Notes: a model not told the origin generated them from the sequence alone. A DNA stretch of 64,000 nucleotides from Rhodanobacter sp. (GCA_027307195.1 DAHUXL010000099.1:1-64000); one strand, 5' to 3'; numbered from the stretch's first letter, positions 1 to 9,744 are shown. Translations and numbers: made by a program.

Positions 1-2
1 CT

Positions 3-470
3 ACCGGCGGCACCATCGACAAGATCTATTTCGACGACAAGTCGGACTACAAGATCGGCGCGCCGCAGATCGGCGAGATCCTCGGCCAGCTCGGCGTAGC
101 CTTCCAGTTCGACGTGATCCCGATCCTGCGCAAGGACAGCCTGCACATGGGCGCCGAGGATCGCGCGCTGGTGCGCTCCACGATCGAGGCACAACCGCAT
201 CGCCATGTGCTGGTCACCCACGGCACCGACACCATGGTGGAGACGGCGAAGGAACTGGCGACCATCAAGGGCAAAGTGATCGTGCTGACCGGTGCGTTGA
301 ACCCCGCACGCTTCCAGGGCTCCGATGCCGTGTTCAATATCGGCTGTGCGGTGGCCGCCGTGCAGACGTTGCCCGACGGCGTCTACATCACCATGAACGG
401 TCGCGTGTGGGACCCGGCGAAGGTACGCAAGAACCGTGATGCCAATCGTTTCGAGGAAGCGGCCGGCTAG
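3..470 (+). CDS. Asparaginase/glutaminase-family protein, C-terminal part (5' truncated by window edge)
   Basis: Open frame from position 3 (TGGTIDKIYFDD...) to stop at 470; contains TGGTID and VTHGTDTMVETA, the two conserved asparaginase active-site motifs. Confidence 0.85.
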   Translation, partial: TGGTIDKIYFDDKSDYKIGAPQIGEILGQLGVAFQFDVIPILRKDSLHMGAEDRALVRSTIEAQPHRHVLVTHGTDTMVETAKELATIKGKVIVLTGALNPARFQGSDAVFNIGCAVAAVQTLPDGVYITMNGRVWDPAKVRKNRDANRFEEAAG

Positions 471-500
471 TCACGCAAATCTGTCGGTTCTGTCAAAAGA

Positions 501-531
501 AGAAGGCCCGGTCACGGCGACCGGGCCTTCT
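501..531. terminator. Strong bidirectional hairpin terminator between asparaginase and convergent protease gene
   Basis: Perfect 13-bp stem AGAAGGCCCGGTC-ACGGC-GACCGGGCCTTCT preceded by A-rich and followed by TGCATT. Confidence 0.8.
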
Positions 532-586
532 GCATTACGACGGGCTGTATCTGAAAAAGCGGATCATCCCTGATCCGCTGCGGGGC

Positions 587-2746
587 TTACCAGGTGGCTT
601 TCAGCGACACGCCGGAGAACGCCGTGTAACCACGCAGTTTGATGTAGTACGTGGCAGCCGCCGGCGCATTGAATGTGCAGGTTTCCGTGTTGCCGCTCAC
701 GTACGGACGGCAGTCGTAGCTGGTGGTAGTCGGAGCCGAACCCTTCTTGACGTAGAGGTCCACGTCACCGGTGCCGCCCGAGCTGGCGATCGTCAGCGTG
801 GTGCGGCCGGCCGGAATGACGACGGTGTAGCTCAGCTCCTGACCCGCCGCACCGGCCTGGCCGGTTACCGGCACGCCATTCTGCAGGCCGCTGCCGCCAC
901 CGCCGCCACCTGCGGTGTAGGAAGCCTTGACCGTGACGCCGGAGTACGCGGCATAGGCGTGCGCCTTGATGTAGTACTTGCCGGCGCTCGGCGCGGCCAC
1001 GGTGCAGCTCTCGGCATTGCCGCTCTTGTACGGACGGCAGTCGTAGCTGCTGGTGGTCGGTGCCGCACCGAACTTGGTGTACAGGTCGGCATCGCCGGTG
1101 CCGCCGGAGATCGACATGACCAGGTTGGTGGCGCCGGCCGGGACCGTGATGAAGTAGTCGTTGTCGGCACCCGTGGCCGCTGCCACGCCGGTGACGCCGA
1201 CGTTGTTCTGCAGCTCGGTGGTGGTGCCACCGCCGCCACCGCCCGTGCCCGGACAGGTCACGCCGACGCCGGTGAATGCCGCGATCACGTCATTCGCGTT
1301 GTAGCCCAGATCGGTCGCCGCCGACTCCACGCCGCAGGCGCCGGAGTTGAAGGTCGAGGTCGCCGTCCAGTACGACTTGTTCGCCAGCGCGTAGACCTGG
1401 AACGCTTTCTTGACATCCCAGCCGGCGGTCTTGGCGAGCAGGCAGAACGACTTGTTGTAGACGCCGCTGGAATAATGCACGTCGAGGCTGGAGGTGTAGT
1501 TGGCCGCGTTGTCGATCGAGCCGCCATCCTGCGTCGGGTTGCACATGTAGCGCAGCGCGTCGCCGATGCCGGCGCTGGTCTTGACGATATCGCGCCCGAC
1601 CAGGAAGTCGGCTGCACCACGGTCGTAGAATTCGGCCGCTTCGCCGGCGATGTCCGAGTAGGCCTCGTTCATGCCGCCGGACTGGCCGGTGTAGGCGAGG
1701 TTGGAGTTCTGCTCGGTGTAGCCGTGGCTGATCTCGTGGCTGGTCACATCCAGCGACACCAGCGGATAGAACGTGCTGGCGCCGTCGCCGAAGTTCATCG
1801 CGGTGCCGTCCCAGAACGCATTCTCGTAATTGCTCTTGTAGTGCACGTTCATGCGCAGCTGCATGCTCAGCGGCGCCGCGCCGGTATAGGCCACATACAT
1901 GTCGTGCACGACGCCACCGAAGTGGTGCGCATCATTGACCGGCGAATAGGCTCCGTTGATCGCATCCGTGTCGCTGTTCGGGCAGGTGAAGCTGACCACC
2001 GAACCTCCGCTGGTGCCATGGTTGAGGTTGTAGGTCTTGACGTTGGTGTTGACCAGGGTGCAGGTGCTGCCCGACTGGGTCACGTCGAGCGCGGCATAGT
2101 TGGTGCCGTATATGTATTTGCCGGTCTTGGTGTTGCCGCCGGGGCCGGTGGCCGAGGCATCGGTCAGGCCGTCCCAGCTCATGATGACCGCACCGGTATT
2201 GGCATCGATGATCGCGGTCGGACGGGTCGGGTTCGCGCCATTGACGAAATAGGAAGTGCGATAGACCAGCCGGGCCGGGCCGTTGTCCTGCGGATACACG
2301 AACAGGTCGGCCTGCTGGTTGTTCATCGTTTCGCCACCGACCAGCATGGTATGTGCGTGTCCCTTGAGCGCGGCAATGGCGGCGGTCGGTGTCAGCTTCG
2401 GCGTGACTGAAGTCAGATCCAGTTGCACGTTCTGCAACAGCTCGCCGGTGGCGCGCAATGCATTGCCCTGCGCATCCTGCACCACCGCAATGCTGCGGCC
2501 GTAGACCGGCACACCGCGGAACATCTGTTGCTGGCGCACGACGTGGTGGCCACCGGCGATGGCCACCGAGCTGCGCGCTGCCAGCGTCATGTCCTGGCCC
2601 AGGTTCAAGTGTGCGGCCAGTGAACTGGCGGGTACCGCACCGAGATTCTGTGCGTGCAGGGTCTGCGTGGTGGCAGCGGTTGCTGCCGAAGCGGTAGCCA
2701 TGCCGATCGCGGCAACCAGCAGTTTCAGACGGAAATGGTTGGGCAT
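587..2746 (-). CDS. Secreted M4-family (vibriolysin/pseudolysin-like) zinc metalloprotease with two C-terminal PPC domains
   Basis: Signal peptide, FTP/PepSY-like propeptide, HEISH...GGMNEAYSDIAGE zinc-binding motifs, two tandem ~90-aa PPC-like repeats separated by Gly-rich linkers; TAGGAG RBS. Confidence 0.92.
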   Translation of the reverse strand: MPNHFRLKLLVAAIGMATASAATAATTQTLHAQNLGAVPASSLAAHLNLGQDMTLAARSSVAIAGGHHVVRQQQMFRGVPVYGRSIAVVQDAQGNALRATGELLQNVQLDLTSVTPKLTPTAAIAALKGHAHTMLVGGETMNNQQADLFVYPQDNGPARLVYRTSYFVNGANPTRPTAIIDANTGAVIMSWDGLTDASATGPGGNTKTGKYIYGTNYAALDVTQSGSTCTLVNTNVKTYNLNHGTSGGSVVSFTCPNSDTDAINGAYSPVNDAHHFGGVVHDMYVAYTGAAPLSMQLRMNVHYKSNYENAFWDGTAMNFGDGASTFYPLVSLDVTSHEISHGYTEQNSNLAYTGQSGGMNEAYSDIAGEAAEFYDRGAADFLVGRDIVKTSAGIGDALRYMCNPTQDGGSIDNAANYTSSLDVHYSSGVYNKSFCLLAKTAGWDVKKAFQVYALANKSYWTATSTFNSGACGVESAATDLGYNANDVIAAFTGVGVTCPGTGGGGGGTTTELQNNVGVTGVAAATGADNDYFITVPAGATNLVMSISGGTGDADLYTKFGAAPTTSSYDCRPYKSGNAESCTVAAPSAGKYYIKAHAYAAYSGVTVKASYTAGGGGGGSGLQNGVPVTGQAGAAGQELSYTVVIPAGRTTLTIASSGGTGDVDLYVKKGSAPTTTSYDCRPYVSGNTETCTFNAPAAATYYIKLRGYTAFSGVSLKATW

Positions 2747-3042
2747 TCAAAACTCCTAGACAAGATTTCGGGGACAAACAGGCCCGATGCGGCCATGTGG
2801 ACCCCATGCAAGAATTGCCGTGCAGGACACGGCCCCTTAGTTCTTTAGCTGTCTAGCGATCCCAAAATACGTCCGGGTCGGCTGCCTTTCCCCCTGGCAT
2901 TCCCTGCAAGGGCAGCGCGTGGACGCGTAGCTGCAAGACGGCGAGCACGCCGCCAAAGGATCATCCGTCAATCTCCCGATGACGAATTCGAATACGTTAT
3001 TCCTTGCGATTCGACGCAACCATCTGATTTTTTCCTACGCCA

Positions 3043-3058
3043 GGTGACGGCAGTCACA
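3043..3058. promoter_or_regulatory. Candidate CRP/Clp/Vfr-family binding site upstream of metalloprotease
   Basis: GGTGA-CGGCAG-TCACA, one mismatch from TGTGA-N6-TCACA. Confidence 0.4.
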
Positions 3059-3283
3059 GCACGAGACATCGGAATGAGCGCAATGCGCATGGCGTACGAT
3101 AGCTGCCGCATGCGGGAAAAATCCCGCGGAATCGGGCTTTCGCACGCTCGATCAATCATCAAAGTCGTCGTTTGCCACGAGACAAATCAAGCACATTTTC
3201 TTGCGCTTGCGAAACGCGCGACCGCGATTGCATCGCAGGGGATTACGTCATGCTGTCGCACTGGTTGCGCCCGCGCTGCGGGT

Positions 3284-3841
3284 TCAGAGCATGCCCGTCT
3301 CGAGCTTGGCGGCGTCGGACATCATCGAATGACTCCATGGCGGATCGAACACCAGGTCCACATCCGCCTCGGCGACGGTGGGAATCATTTCGAGCTTGGT
3401 GCGCGCGTCATCCACCAGGATGTCGCCCATGCCACAGCCCGGCGCGGTCAGGGTGAGCTTCACGTAGACCTTGCGCTCGCCGGATTCGGTCTGCTCCAGA
3501 CTGAGGTCGTAGACCAGCCCCAACTCGACCACATTGACCGGGATCTCCGGGTCGAACACGGTGCGCAACTGGTCCCACGCCAGTTTTTCCACATCGGCAT
3601 TGGTGGCATCGGCGGCCACCTCGATCGGTGCCGGTGGTTCCTTGCCCAGCGCATCGGCATCCTTTCCCGCGATGCGGAACAGATTGCCTTCCACATAGAC
3701 GGTGAAGCTGCCGCCCAACGCCTGGGTGATGTAACCGATCTGGCCGGCGGGGAGGCTCACCACGTCGCCTTGCGGCACCATGACGGCGCTGCAATCACGC
3801 ATCAGGGTGAAGGGTTCGCTGCTCAGACTGAAACCACTCAT
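3284..3841 (-). CDS. sufT: Putative Fe-S cluster assembly protein SufT
   Basis: N-terminal SufT-specific region followed by MIP18/DUF59 domain (DPEIPVNVVELGLVYDL...TAPGCGMGD); start at internal ATG 3841. Confidence 0.85.
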   Translation of the reverse strand: MSGFSLSSEPFTLMRDCSAVMVPQGDVVSLPAGQIGYITQALGGSFTVYVEGNLFRIAGKDADALGKEPPAPIEVAADATNADVEKLAWDQLRTVFDPEIPVNVVELGLVYDLSLEQTESGERKVYVKLTLTAPGCGMGDILVDDARTKLEMIPTVAEADVDLVFDPPWSHSMMSDAAKLETGML

Positions 3842-4082
3842 GCCACTCGCCAATCCTGTATTTGGGGGCTCGTACCTGCGGGTGCGACCACGCGTCGAAC
3901 CCGGGTTGTCCATTATGCCGTCCGCGACGCGGGCCCGCTTGTCCCAGATCAGGCCGGAATCATGGAACTCAAGGGAATGCCGCCCTGTGCTTGGCGCCGT
4001 CGTCAGCCGGCATCACGTTATGATGGCCGCTTTGCCTGATGGACAAACGCATGTTCCCAGCCGCCCTGCCGTGTTGTCGCCG

Positions 4083-4535
4083 ATGAGTGTGCGCAACGTC
4101 TTGCTGTTTGTGTTCGCGCTGTTCAGCGCCGCCATGCTGGGGCTGGCCGCCGGCGCGGTATGGATGGTCGTCACGCTGTACCTGCGCCATCCGCTGCCGT
4201 GGCTGGCGCTGCCGATCGGTGCGCTGCTGGCCTGGGCCATTCGCGGCTACGTCCGTTCGCCGGGTGTCGGGGCCGCGCTGCTCGCGGCATGGGCCACGGT
4301 GCTGGCGGCGATCTACGTCAACATCCTGATCGCCGCGGTGCTGATCGCCGGCAACATGGGCATGGGCCTGATCGACGCACTGCGCACGGCCGGTGTCGGC
4401 ATGCTGTGGCAACTGGCGCGGATGGCACTCTCGCGAGCGGACATCGGCTGCACCACGCTGGCCATGCTGCTGGCCGCATGGCTGGCCTGGCGTGCGCCGC
4501 GCAAACGTGCGCGCGCCATCGCAGCCGACAAATGA
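4083..4535 (+). CDS. Predicted small multi-pass membrane protein of unknown function
   Basis: 151-codon ORF MSVRNVLLFVFALFSAAMLGLAAGAVWMVV... with several hydrophobic segments. Confidence 0.65.
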   Translation: MSVRNVLLFVFALFSAAMLGLAAGAVWMVVTLYLRHPLPWLALPIGALLAWAIRGYVRSPGVGAALLAAWATVLAAIYVNILIAAVLIAGNMGMGLIDALRTAGVGMLWQLARMALSRADIGCTTLAMLLAAWLAWRAPRKRARAIAADK

Positions 4536-4536
4536 C

Positions 4537-6015
4537 TCAGGCGTCGATCGCCTTAAGCTCCGTCACCAGTTCGCCCACCGCCGCCTGACCGTCGCCGTAC
4601 AGCATGCGCGTGTTGTCGGCATAGAACAGCGCGTTCTCGATGCCGGCAAAACCGGTGCCCTTGCCGCGCTTGATCACGATCACGTGTTTCGCCGCGCTCA
4701 CGTCGAGGATCGGCATGCCGTAGATCGGCGAGGCCGGATCGGTCTTGGCCAGCGGATTGACCACGTCGTTCGCGCCGATCACCAGCGCCACATCGGTGGA
4801 CGGAAACTCCGGGTTGATGTCATCCATGTCGGCGATCAGGTCGTACGGCACGCCAGCCTCGGCCAGCAGCACGTTCATGTGGCCGGGCATGCGGCCGGCC
4901 ACCGGGTGGATCGCGAACTTCACCTTCACCCCGCGCTTGATCAGCAGCTGGGCGAACTCCCACACCTTGTGCTGCGCCTGCGCCACCGCCAGGCCGTAAC
5001 CCGGCACGATCACCACACGCTCGGCGTAGGCCATCATCACCGCCGCGTCGGCCGCGTCGACCGGCTTCTGTGCACCCTCGATCGCCTGCGCCTCGCCACC
5101 GGCCGCGCCGAAGCTGCCGAACAGCACGTTGCCGATCGAGCGGTTCATCGCCTTGGCCATCAACTGGGTCAGCAGCGTACCCGCCGCGCCGACCACCATG
5201 CCGGCGATGATCATCGCCTCGTTGCCCAGCACGAAACCCTCGAACGCCACTGCCAGCCCGGTGAACGCGTTGTACAGCGAGATCACCACCGGCATGTCGG
5301 CGCCACCGATCGGCAGCGTCATCATCAACCCGAACAGCAGGGCCAGCGCGAAGAACGCCACGATCAGCGGGAGGCTGGCATGACCGCTGGCCAGCGCGAT
5401 ACCGATCAGCACCGCCGCAGCCAGCAACAACATATTCACCACACGCTGGCCGGCAAACACGAAACGCTTGTCCAGCCAGCCCTGCAACTTGGCGAACGCG
5501 ATCAGCGAACCGGAGAAACTCACTGCGCCGATCAGCGCACCGAGCACGCCCAGCGCCAGCTCCGTCGTGGTCAGCGCCACCACGGCCGGTATCGGCTGCA
5601 ATGCATTGATTGCCCAGCTTTCCGGGCGCAACGGCGAAGTATCGGGAATACCCGCAGGATGCAGCAGCGCCCAGTTGCGCACGTAGCCGATCAGCTCGAC
5701 CGCGCCGATTGCCGCCGCCGCGCCGCCGCCCATGCCGTTGTACAGCGCGACCATCTGCGGCATCGCGGTCATCGCCACGCGTTTGCCACTCCACCAGGCG
5801 GCACCGACGCCGATCAGCACGGCGGCAATGATCAGGCCAAGGTTGCGCATGTCCGGCAGGAAGAACGTGGCCAGCACCGCCAGCAGCATGCCGTAGCCGG
5901 CCCACACGATGCCGCCACGCGCGGTGCGCGGCGAACTCATGCGTTTCAGACCCAGGATGAACAGCAGCGCGGCGAGGAAATAACAGGCCTTGATCAAGGT
6001 CGGCAGCAAGCTCAT
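4537..6015 (-). CDS. pntB: NAD(P) transhydrogenase beta subunit
   Basis: Membrane N-terminal region plus C-terminal NADP-binding domain (VPGYGLAVAQAQHKVWEF...GANDVVNPLAKTDPASPIYGMP). Confidence 0.95.
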   Translation of the reverse strand: MSLLPTLIKACYFLAALLFILGLKRMSSPRTARGGIVWAGYGMLLAVLATFFLPDMRNLGLIIAAVLIGVGAAWWSGKRVAMTAMPQMVALYNGMGGGAAAAIGAVELIGYVRNWALLHPAGIPDTSPLRPESWAINALQPIPAVVALTTTELALGVLGALIGAVSFSGSLIAFAKLQGWLDKRFVFAGQRVVNMLLLAAAVLIGIALASGHASLPLIVAFFALALLFGLMMTLPIGGADMPVVISLYNAFTGLAVAFEGFVLGNEAMIIAGMVVGAAGTLLTQLMAKAMNRSIGNVLFGSFGAAGGEAQAIEGAQKPVDAADAAVMMAYAERVVIVPGYGLAVAQAQHKVWEFAQLLIKRGVKVKFAIHPVAGRMPGHMNVLLAEAGVPYDLIADMDDINPEFPSTDVALVIGANDVVNPLAKTDPASPIYGMPILDVSAAKHVIVIKRGKGTGFAGIENALFYADNTRMLYGDGQAAVGELVTELKAIDA

Positions 6016-6320
6016 CAGTGGCTCCCCTTGCCGGCGTCCGGCTTGCTGGGCTTGAACATCTCCAGCATCCGCTCGGTCACCACGTAGCCACCGGCGGCAT
6101 TGCCGGCACCCAGCAGAACGCCGATGAAGCCGATCGTGATCTCGAATGGCGTCTGCGCGTGGCCTAGCGCAATCATCGCCCCAACCAGCACAATGCCGTG
6201 CACGAAATTGGAACCGGACATCAGCGGCGTGTGCAGGATCACCGGCACCCGCGCGATGATTTCATAGCCGGTAAACGCGGCCAGCATGAAGATATACAGC
6301 GCCAGGAAACCGTCGATCAT
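6015..6320 (-). CDS. pntAB: NAD(P) transhydrogenase alpha subunit, membrane part
   Basis: 101-aa membrane protein (TPLMSGSNFVHGIVLVGA...GAGNAAGGYVVTERML); overlaps pntB start. Confidence 0.92.
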   Translation of the reverse strand: MIDGFLALYIFMLAAFTGYEIIARVPVILHTPLMSGSNFVHGIVLVGAMIALGHAQTPFEITIGFIGVLLGAGNAAGGYVVTERMLEMFKPSKPDAGKGSH

Positions 6321-6373
6321 GACCCCACCCCTATGAGAGCCGCCCGCCAGGACGTTGTATTTGCATCATACGG

Positions 6374-7069
6374 GTGCCGGTCAACCCGCGCGAGCCTGCC
6401 GCGTTGATGACGGGGACCGAACCGATGGAGCCCGAGGATGCCTCACCCGACGATGCGGATGCGGTGGCCGTGAACAGCGTAGTCGGCACGCTCGATGTGG
6501 ACATGCTGGTCGAAGGCCGGCTGAGTGATACCCGCGAAACGCCCGCCACGCTGGACGCCTTCCTGGCGCAGGTGGAGCGCCGTGCGTTTCGCATGGCCGA
6601 GATGCAGCTGCGCCAGCGCGAGGACGCCATGGACGCCGTGCAGGACGCCATGCTGCGGCTGGTCAGGCATTATCGCGACAAACCCGCCGCGGAATGGTCC
6701 CCGCTGTTCTGGGGCATCTTGCGCCGACGCATCGTCGACCTGCAGCGCCGTCGCAAGGTGCGCTCGATCGTGGTGGGCTGGCTCGGTGGCGGCCGCGGCG
6801 ACGATGGCGACGAACTGCCCACCTGGGAGCCCGCCGACCCCGGCCCCGACCCGCTCGCCCGGCTGCACGACGCGCAGTCGTACGCGGACATGGCGACCGC
6901 GGTGAGAGAGTTGCCGCAGCGCCAGCGCGAAGCCTTCATGCTGCGCATGCTGGAAGGGCTGGACGTGGCAGAAACAGCCCGTGCGATGGGCTGTTCGGAA
7001 GGCAGTGTAAAAACGCATCTGTCGCGCGCCATGCATCATTTGCGCGATCAACTGGAGGACTGGCGATGA
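6374..7069 (+). CDS. RNA polymerase ECF-type sigma factor
   Basis: Sigma-70 region 2 (DAMDAVQDAMLRLVRHY) and region 4 (LPQRQREAFMLRMLEGLDVAETARAMGCSEGSVKTHLSRAMHHLRDQLE). Confidence 0.88.
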   Translation: MPVNPREPAALMTGTEPMEPEDASPDDADAVAVNSVVGTLDVDMLVEGRLSDTRETPATLDAFLAQVERRAFRMAEMQLRQREDAMDAVQDAMLRLVRHYRDKPAAEWSPLFWGILRRRIVDLQRRRKVRSIVVGWLGGGRGDDGDELPTWEPADPGPDPLARLHDAQSYADMATAVRELPQRQREAFMLRMLEGLDVAETARAMGCSEGSVKTHLSRAMHHLRDQLEDWR

Positions 7070-7482
7070 CCTCGTCCGATAAGAATCGACCCGACAAACA
7101 TTTCGAACAGCGTGCCCGCGAGCTCTGGCACGAGGCTGCCCAACACATCGATCCGGCTACCGCCGGACGCTTGCGGGCAGCGCGACGGAAAGCGCTTGAA
7201 GCAACGCAGGTGCGGACCCATCACACCGTACGTTGGCTGATCCCGACGGGCGCTTTCGCCGCGATCGCGCTGGCCGCGATGATGGTGTGGCAACCGATGC
7301 AGCAACGTCACGCAGCCACGTCGATGCAGGTCAGCCGCGTGGCCGATCCCGCAGCGGACCAGGACAACGATTTGCCGCCGGACGCCGACAAGACCGATCC
7401 GAACCTCTACCAGAACCTCGACTTCTACGGCTGGCTGGCCTCCAGCAATACCGATGCCAGCAGCCAACGGACCAACCAGTGA
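7066..7482 (+). CDS. DUF3619-type protein; candidate single-TM anti-sigma partner
   Basis: ATGA overlap with sigma gene; FEQRARELWHEAAQHIDPATAGRLRAARRKALEA then one TM segment (WLIPTGAFAAIALAAMMVW). Confidence 0.7.
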   Translation: MTSSDKNRPDKHFEQRARELWHEAAQHIDPATAGRLRAARRKALEATQVRTHHTVRWLIPTGAFAAIALAAMMVWQPMQQRHAATSMQVSRVADPAADQDNDLPPDADKTDPNLYQNLDFYGWLASSNTDASSQRTNQ

Positions 7483-8015
7483 TGAACCGATCGTTCCGCA
7501 TGCTGTCTTTGCTGTTTGCCGCACTGCTTGGCAGCGTCATCGCGGCCGTACCGTTGCATGCGCAGGAAATGTCCCCCGCCGAACGTGATATGCCTGCACC
7601 GCCGGCACGTCCATGGAGCAGCCTCAGTCCGGCACAGCGCGACATGCTCTCGCCGCTGGCGCAGAAATGGGACGAGCTGCCGCCACGCCGACAGGCGAAC
7701 ATGCTGAAAAAGGCCGAGCACTGGAGCACGCTTTCGCCGGAGAGGCGCGAGGAAGTCCGCCAGCGCATTGCACGCTGGCAGCAAATGACGCCCGAGCAGC
7801 GCCAGCAGACGCGCGCAAATGTTCAGGAGTTCCGCCAGCTGCCACCGGAACAGCGCGCGAAATTGCACGCGGCCTTTGAACATTTCCAGCAACTGCCGCC
7901 GAAGCAACGTGAGCAGCTGATCAACCAATGGCATGCCATTCCTCCGGGCCAGCGCATGCGCTGGCTCAGGCAGAACGGTCACGCGGATTTGCATCCTGGT
8001 TCCGGCAAACCCTGA
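7482..8015 (+). CDS. DUF3106 secreted repeat protein
   Basis: Signal peptide followed by tandem 18-residue [LM][SPT]P-x-x-R repeats; overlaps upstream stop codon (TGATG). Confidence 0.75.
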   Translation: MNRSFRMLSLLFAALLGSVIAAVPLHAQEMSPAERDMPAPPARPWSSLSPAQRDMLSPLAQKWDELPPRRQANMLKKAEHWSTLSPERREEVRQRIARWQQMTPEQRQQTRANVQEFRQLPPEQRAKLHAAFEHFQQLPPKQREQLINQWHAIPPGQRMRWLRQNGHADLHPGSGKP

Positions 8016-8023
8016 CTTCTTCC

Positions 8024-8046
8024 ATGCCCCGCCTTGTGCGGGGCAT
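8024..8046. terminator. Bidirectional hairpin terminator between convergent DUF3106 gene and pntAA
   Basis: ATGCCCCGC-CTTGT-GCGGGGCAT perfect 9-bp stem. Confidence 0.75.
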
Positions 8047-8060
8047 TCTGTTTCAGCCGG

Positions 8061-9161
8061 TCAGGCGGTAAATCGAATCTCGCCAGCGTGGCTCAGACAG
8101 CTCCTGGCGACCAGCTCGTCATTGAAATCCGGCTTCAACGCATCGTCGTGCACCAGCAGTTCGACGAAATTGAAGACGTTGCGTGCGTACATCTCCGACG
8201 CGTGCAGCGGCGTGCCAGCCGGCAGGTTCAGCGGCCCCAGGATCACCACGCCGCCATGCTCGACGCGCTCGCCCGGCCTGGTCAGCTCGCAGTTGCCGCC
8301 GCCTTCGGCGGCCAGATCGACAATCAGTGCACCCTGCTTCATGCCATCGACCATCGCTGCCGTGAGGATCTTCGGTGCCGGCCGTCCCGGCACGGCTGCC
8401 GTGGTGACGATCACGTCGATCGATTTCAGATGTTCGGCCAGCGCCTGCTGCTGCGCGGCGCGTTCCTCCGCCGACAGCTCGCGCGCATAACCGCCGCTGC
8501 CGGCCGCACTGACGCCGAGTTCGAGAAACTTCGCGCCCAATGATTCCACCTGCTCGCGGGTTTCCGGGCGCACGTCGTAACCCTCGATCTGCGCACCGAG
8601 CCGGCGCGCCGTGGCGATCGCCTGCAACCCGGCTACACCGGCGCCGATCACCAGCACCTTGGAGGGGCGGATCGTACCCGCGGCGGTAGTCAGCATCGGG
8701 AAGAATTTCGGCGATGCCTCGGCGGCGATCAACATGGCACGGTAACCCGCCACCGCCGCCTGCGAGCTCAGCACGTCCATCGCCTGTGCGCGAGTGGTGC
8801 GCGGCAGCAGCTCCAGTGAAAACGCGGTCAGCTTGCGCGCAGTGAGCGCAGCGACCCGCTCGGCCGCACCATATGGCCGCAGCTGGCCGACCACCATGCT
8901 GCCCTCGCGCAAACCGGCATACACCGCATCGTCTGGCGGCAACACGCAGGCCAGCAGATCAGCCTGCGCCAGTACACCGGCCGCATCGGCAAACTCGGCT
9001 TCGGCATAGGAGCTGTCGGGAAAACCGGCAGCGCGCCCCGCATCGTGTTCGAGCAGAACACGCAGGCCCTTGCCGCGCAGCTTCTTCGCCATCTCGGGCG
9101 TGATCGCCACGCGGCGTTCCCCGGCGGCAGTCTCACGCAAAGCGGCTACGGTGATCGGCAT
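8061..9161 (-). CDS. pntAA: NAD(P) transhydrogenase alpha subunit, soluble part
   Basis: AlaDH/PNT N-terminal and NAD-binding domains (VLVIGAGVAGLQAIATARRLGAQIEGYDVRPETREQVESLGAKF). Confidence 0.95.
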   Translation of the reverse strand: MPITVAALRETAAGERRVAITPEMAKKLRGKGLRVLLEHDAGRAAGFPDSSYAEAEFADAAGVLAQADLLACVLPPDDAVYAGLREGSMVVGQLRPYGAAERVAALTARKLTAFSLELLPRTTRAQAMDVLSSQAAVAGYRAMLIAAEASPKFFPMLTTAAGTIRPSKVLVIGAGVAGLQAIATARRLGAQIEGYDVRPETREQVESLGAKFLELGVSAAGSGGYARELSAEERAAQQQALAEHLKSIDVIVTTAAVPGRPAPKILTAAMVDGMKQGALIVDLAAEGGGNCELTRPGERVEHGGVVILGPLNLPAGTPLHASEMYARNVFNFVELLVHDDALKPDFNDELVARSCLSHAGEIRFTA

Positions 9162-9196
9162 GGTGCAGTCCCCTTTGGATGGTTCGGACATCTTAG

Positions 9197-9733
<537 letters not shown>

Positions 9734-9744
9734 GGATGCGTATA

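Noticed and set aside
3112-3127. GCGGGA-AAAA-TCCCGC hairpin downstream of sufT
   Set aside because: Perfect stem but no T-run on either strand and ~160 bp past sufT stop; not strong enough to call a terminator or ncRNA
4393-6087. 564-aa plus-strand ORF antisense to pntB
   Set aside because: His/Gln/Arg-rich translation typical of the reverse frame of a membrane protein gene; pntB is unambiguous
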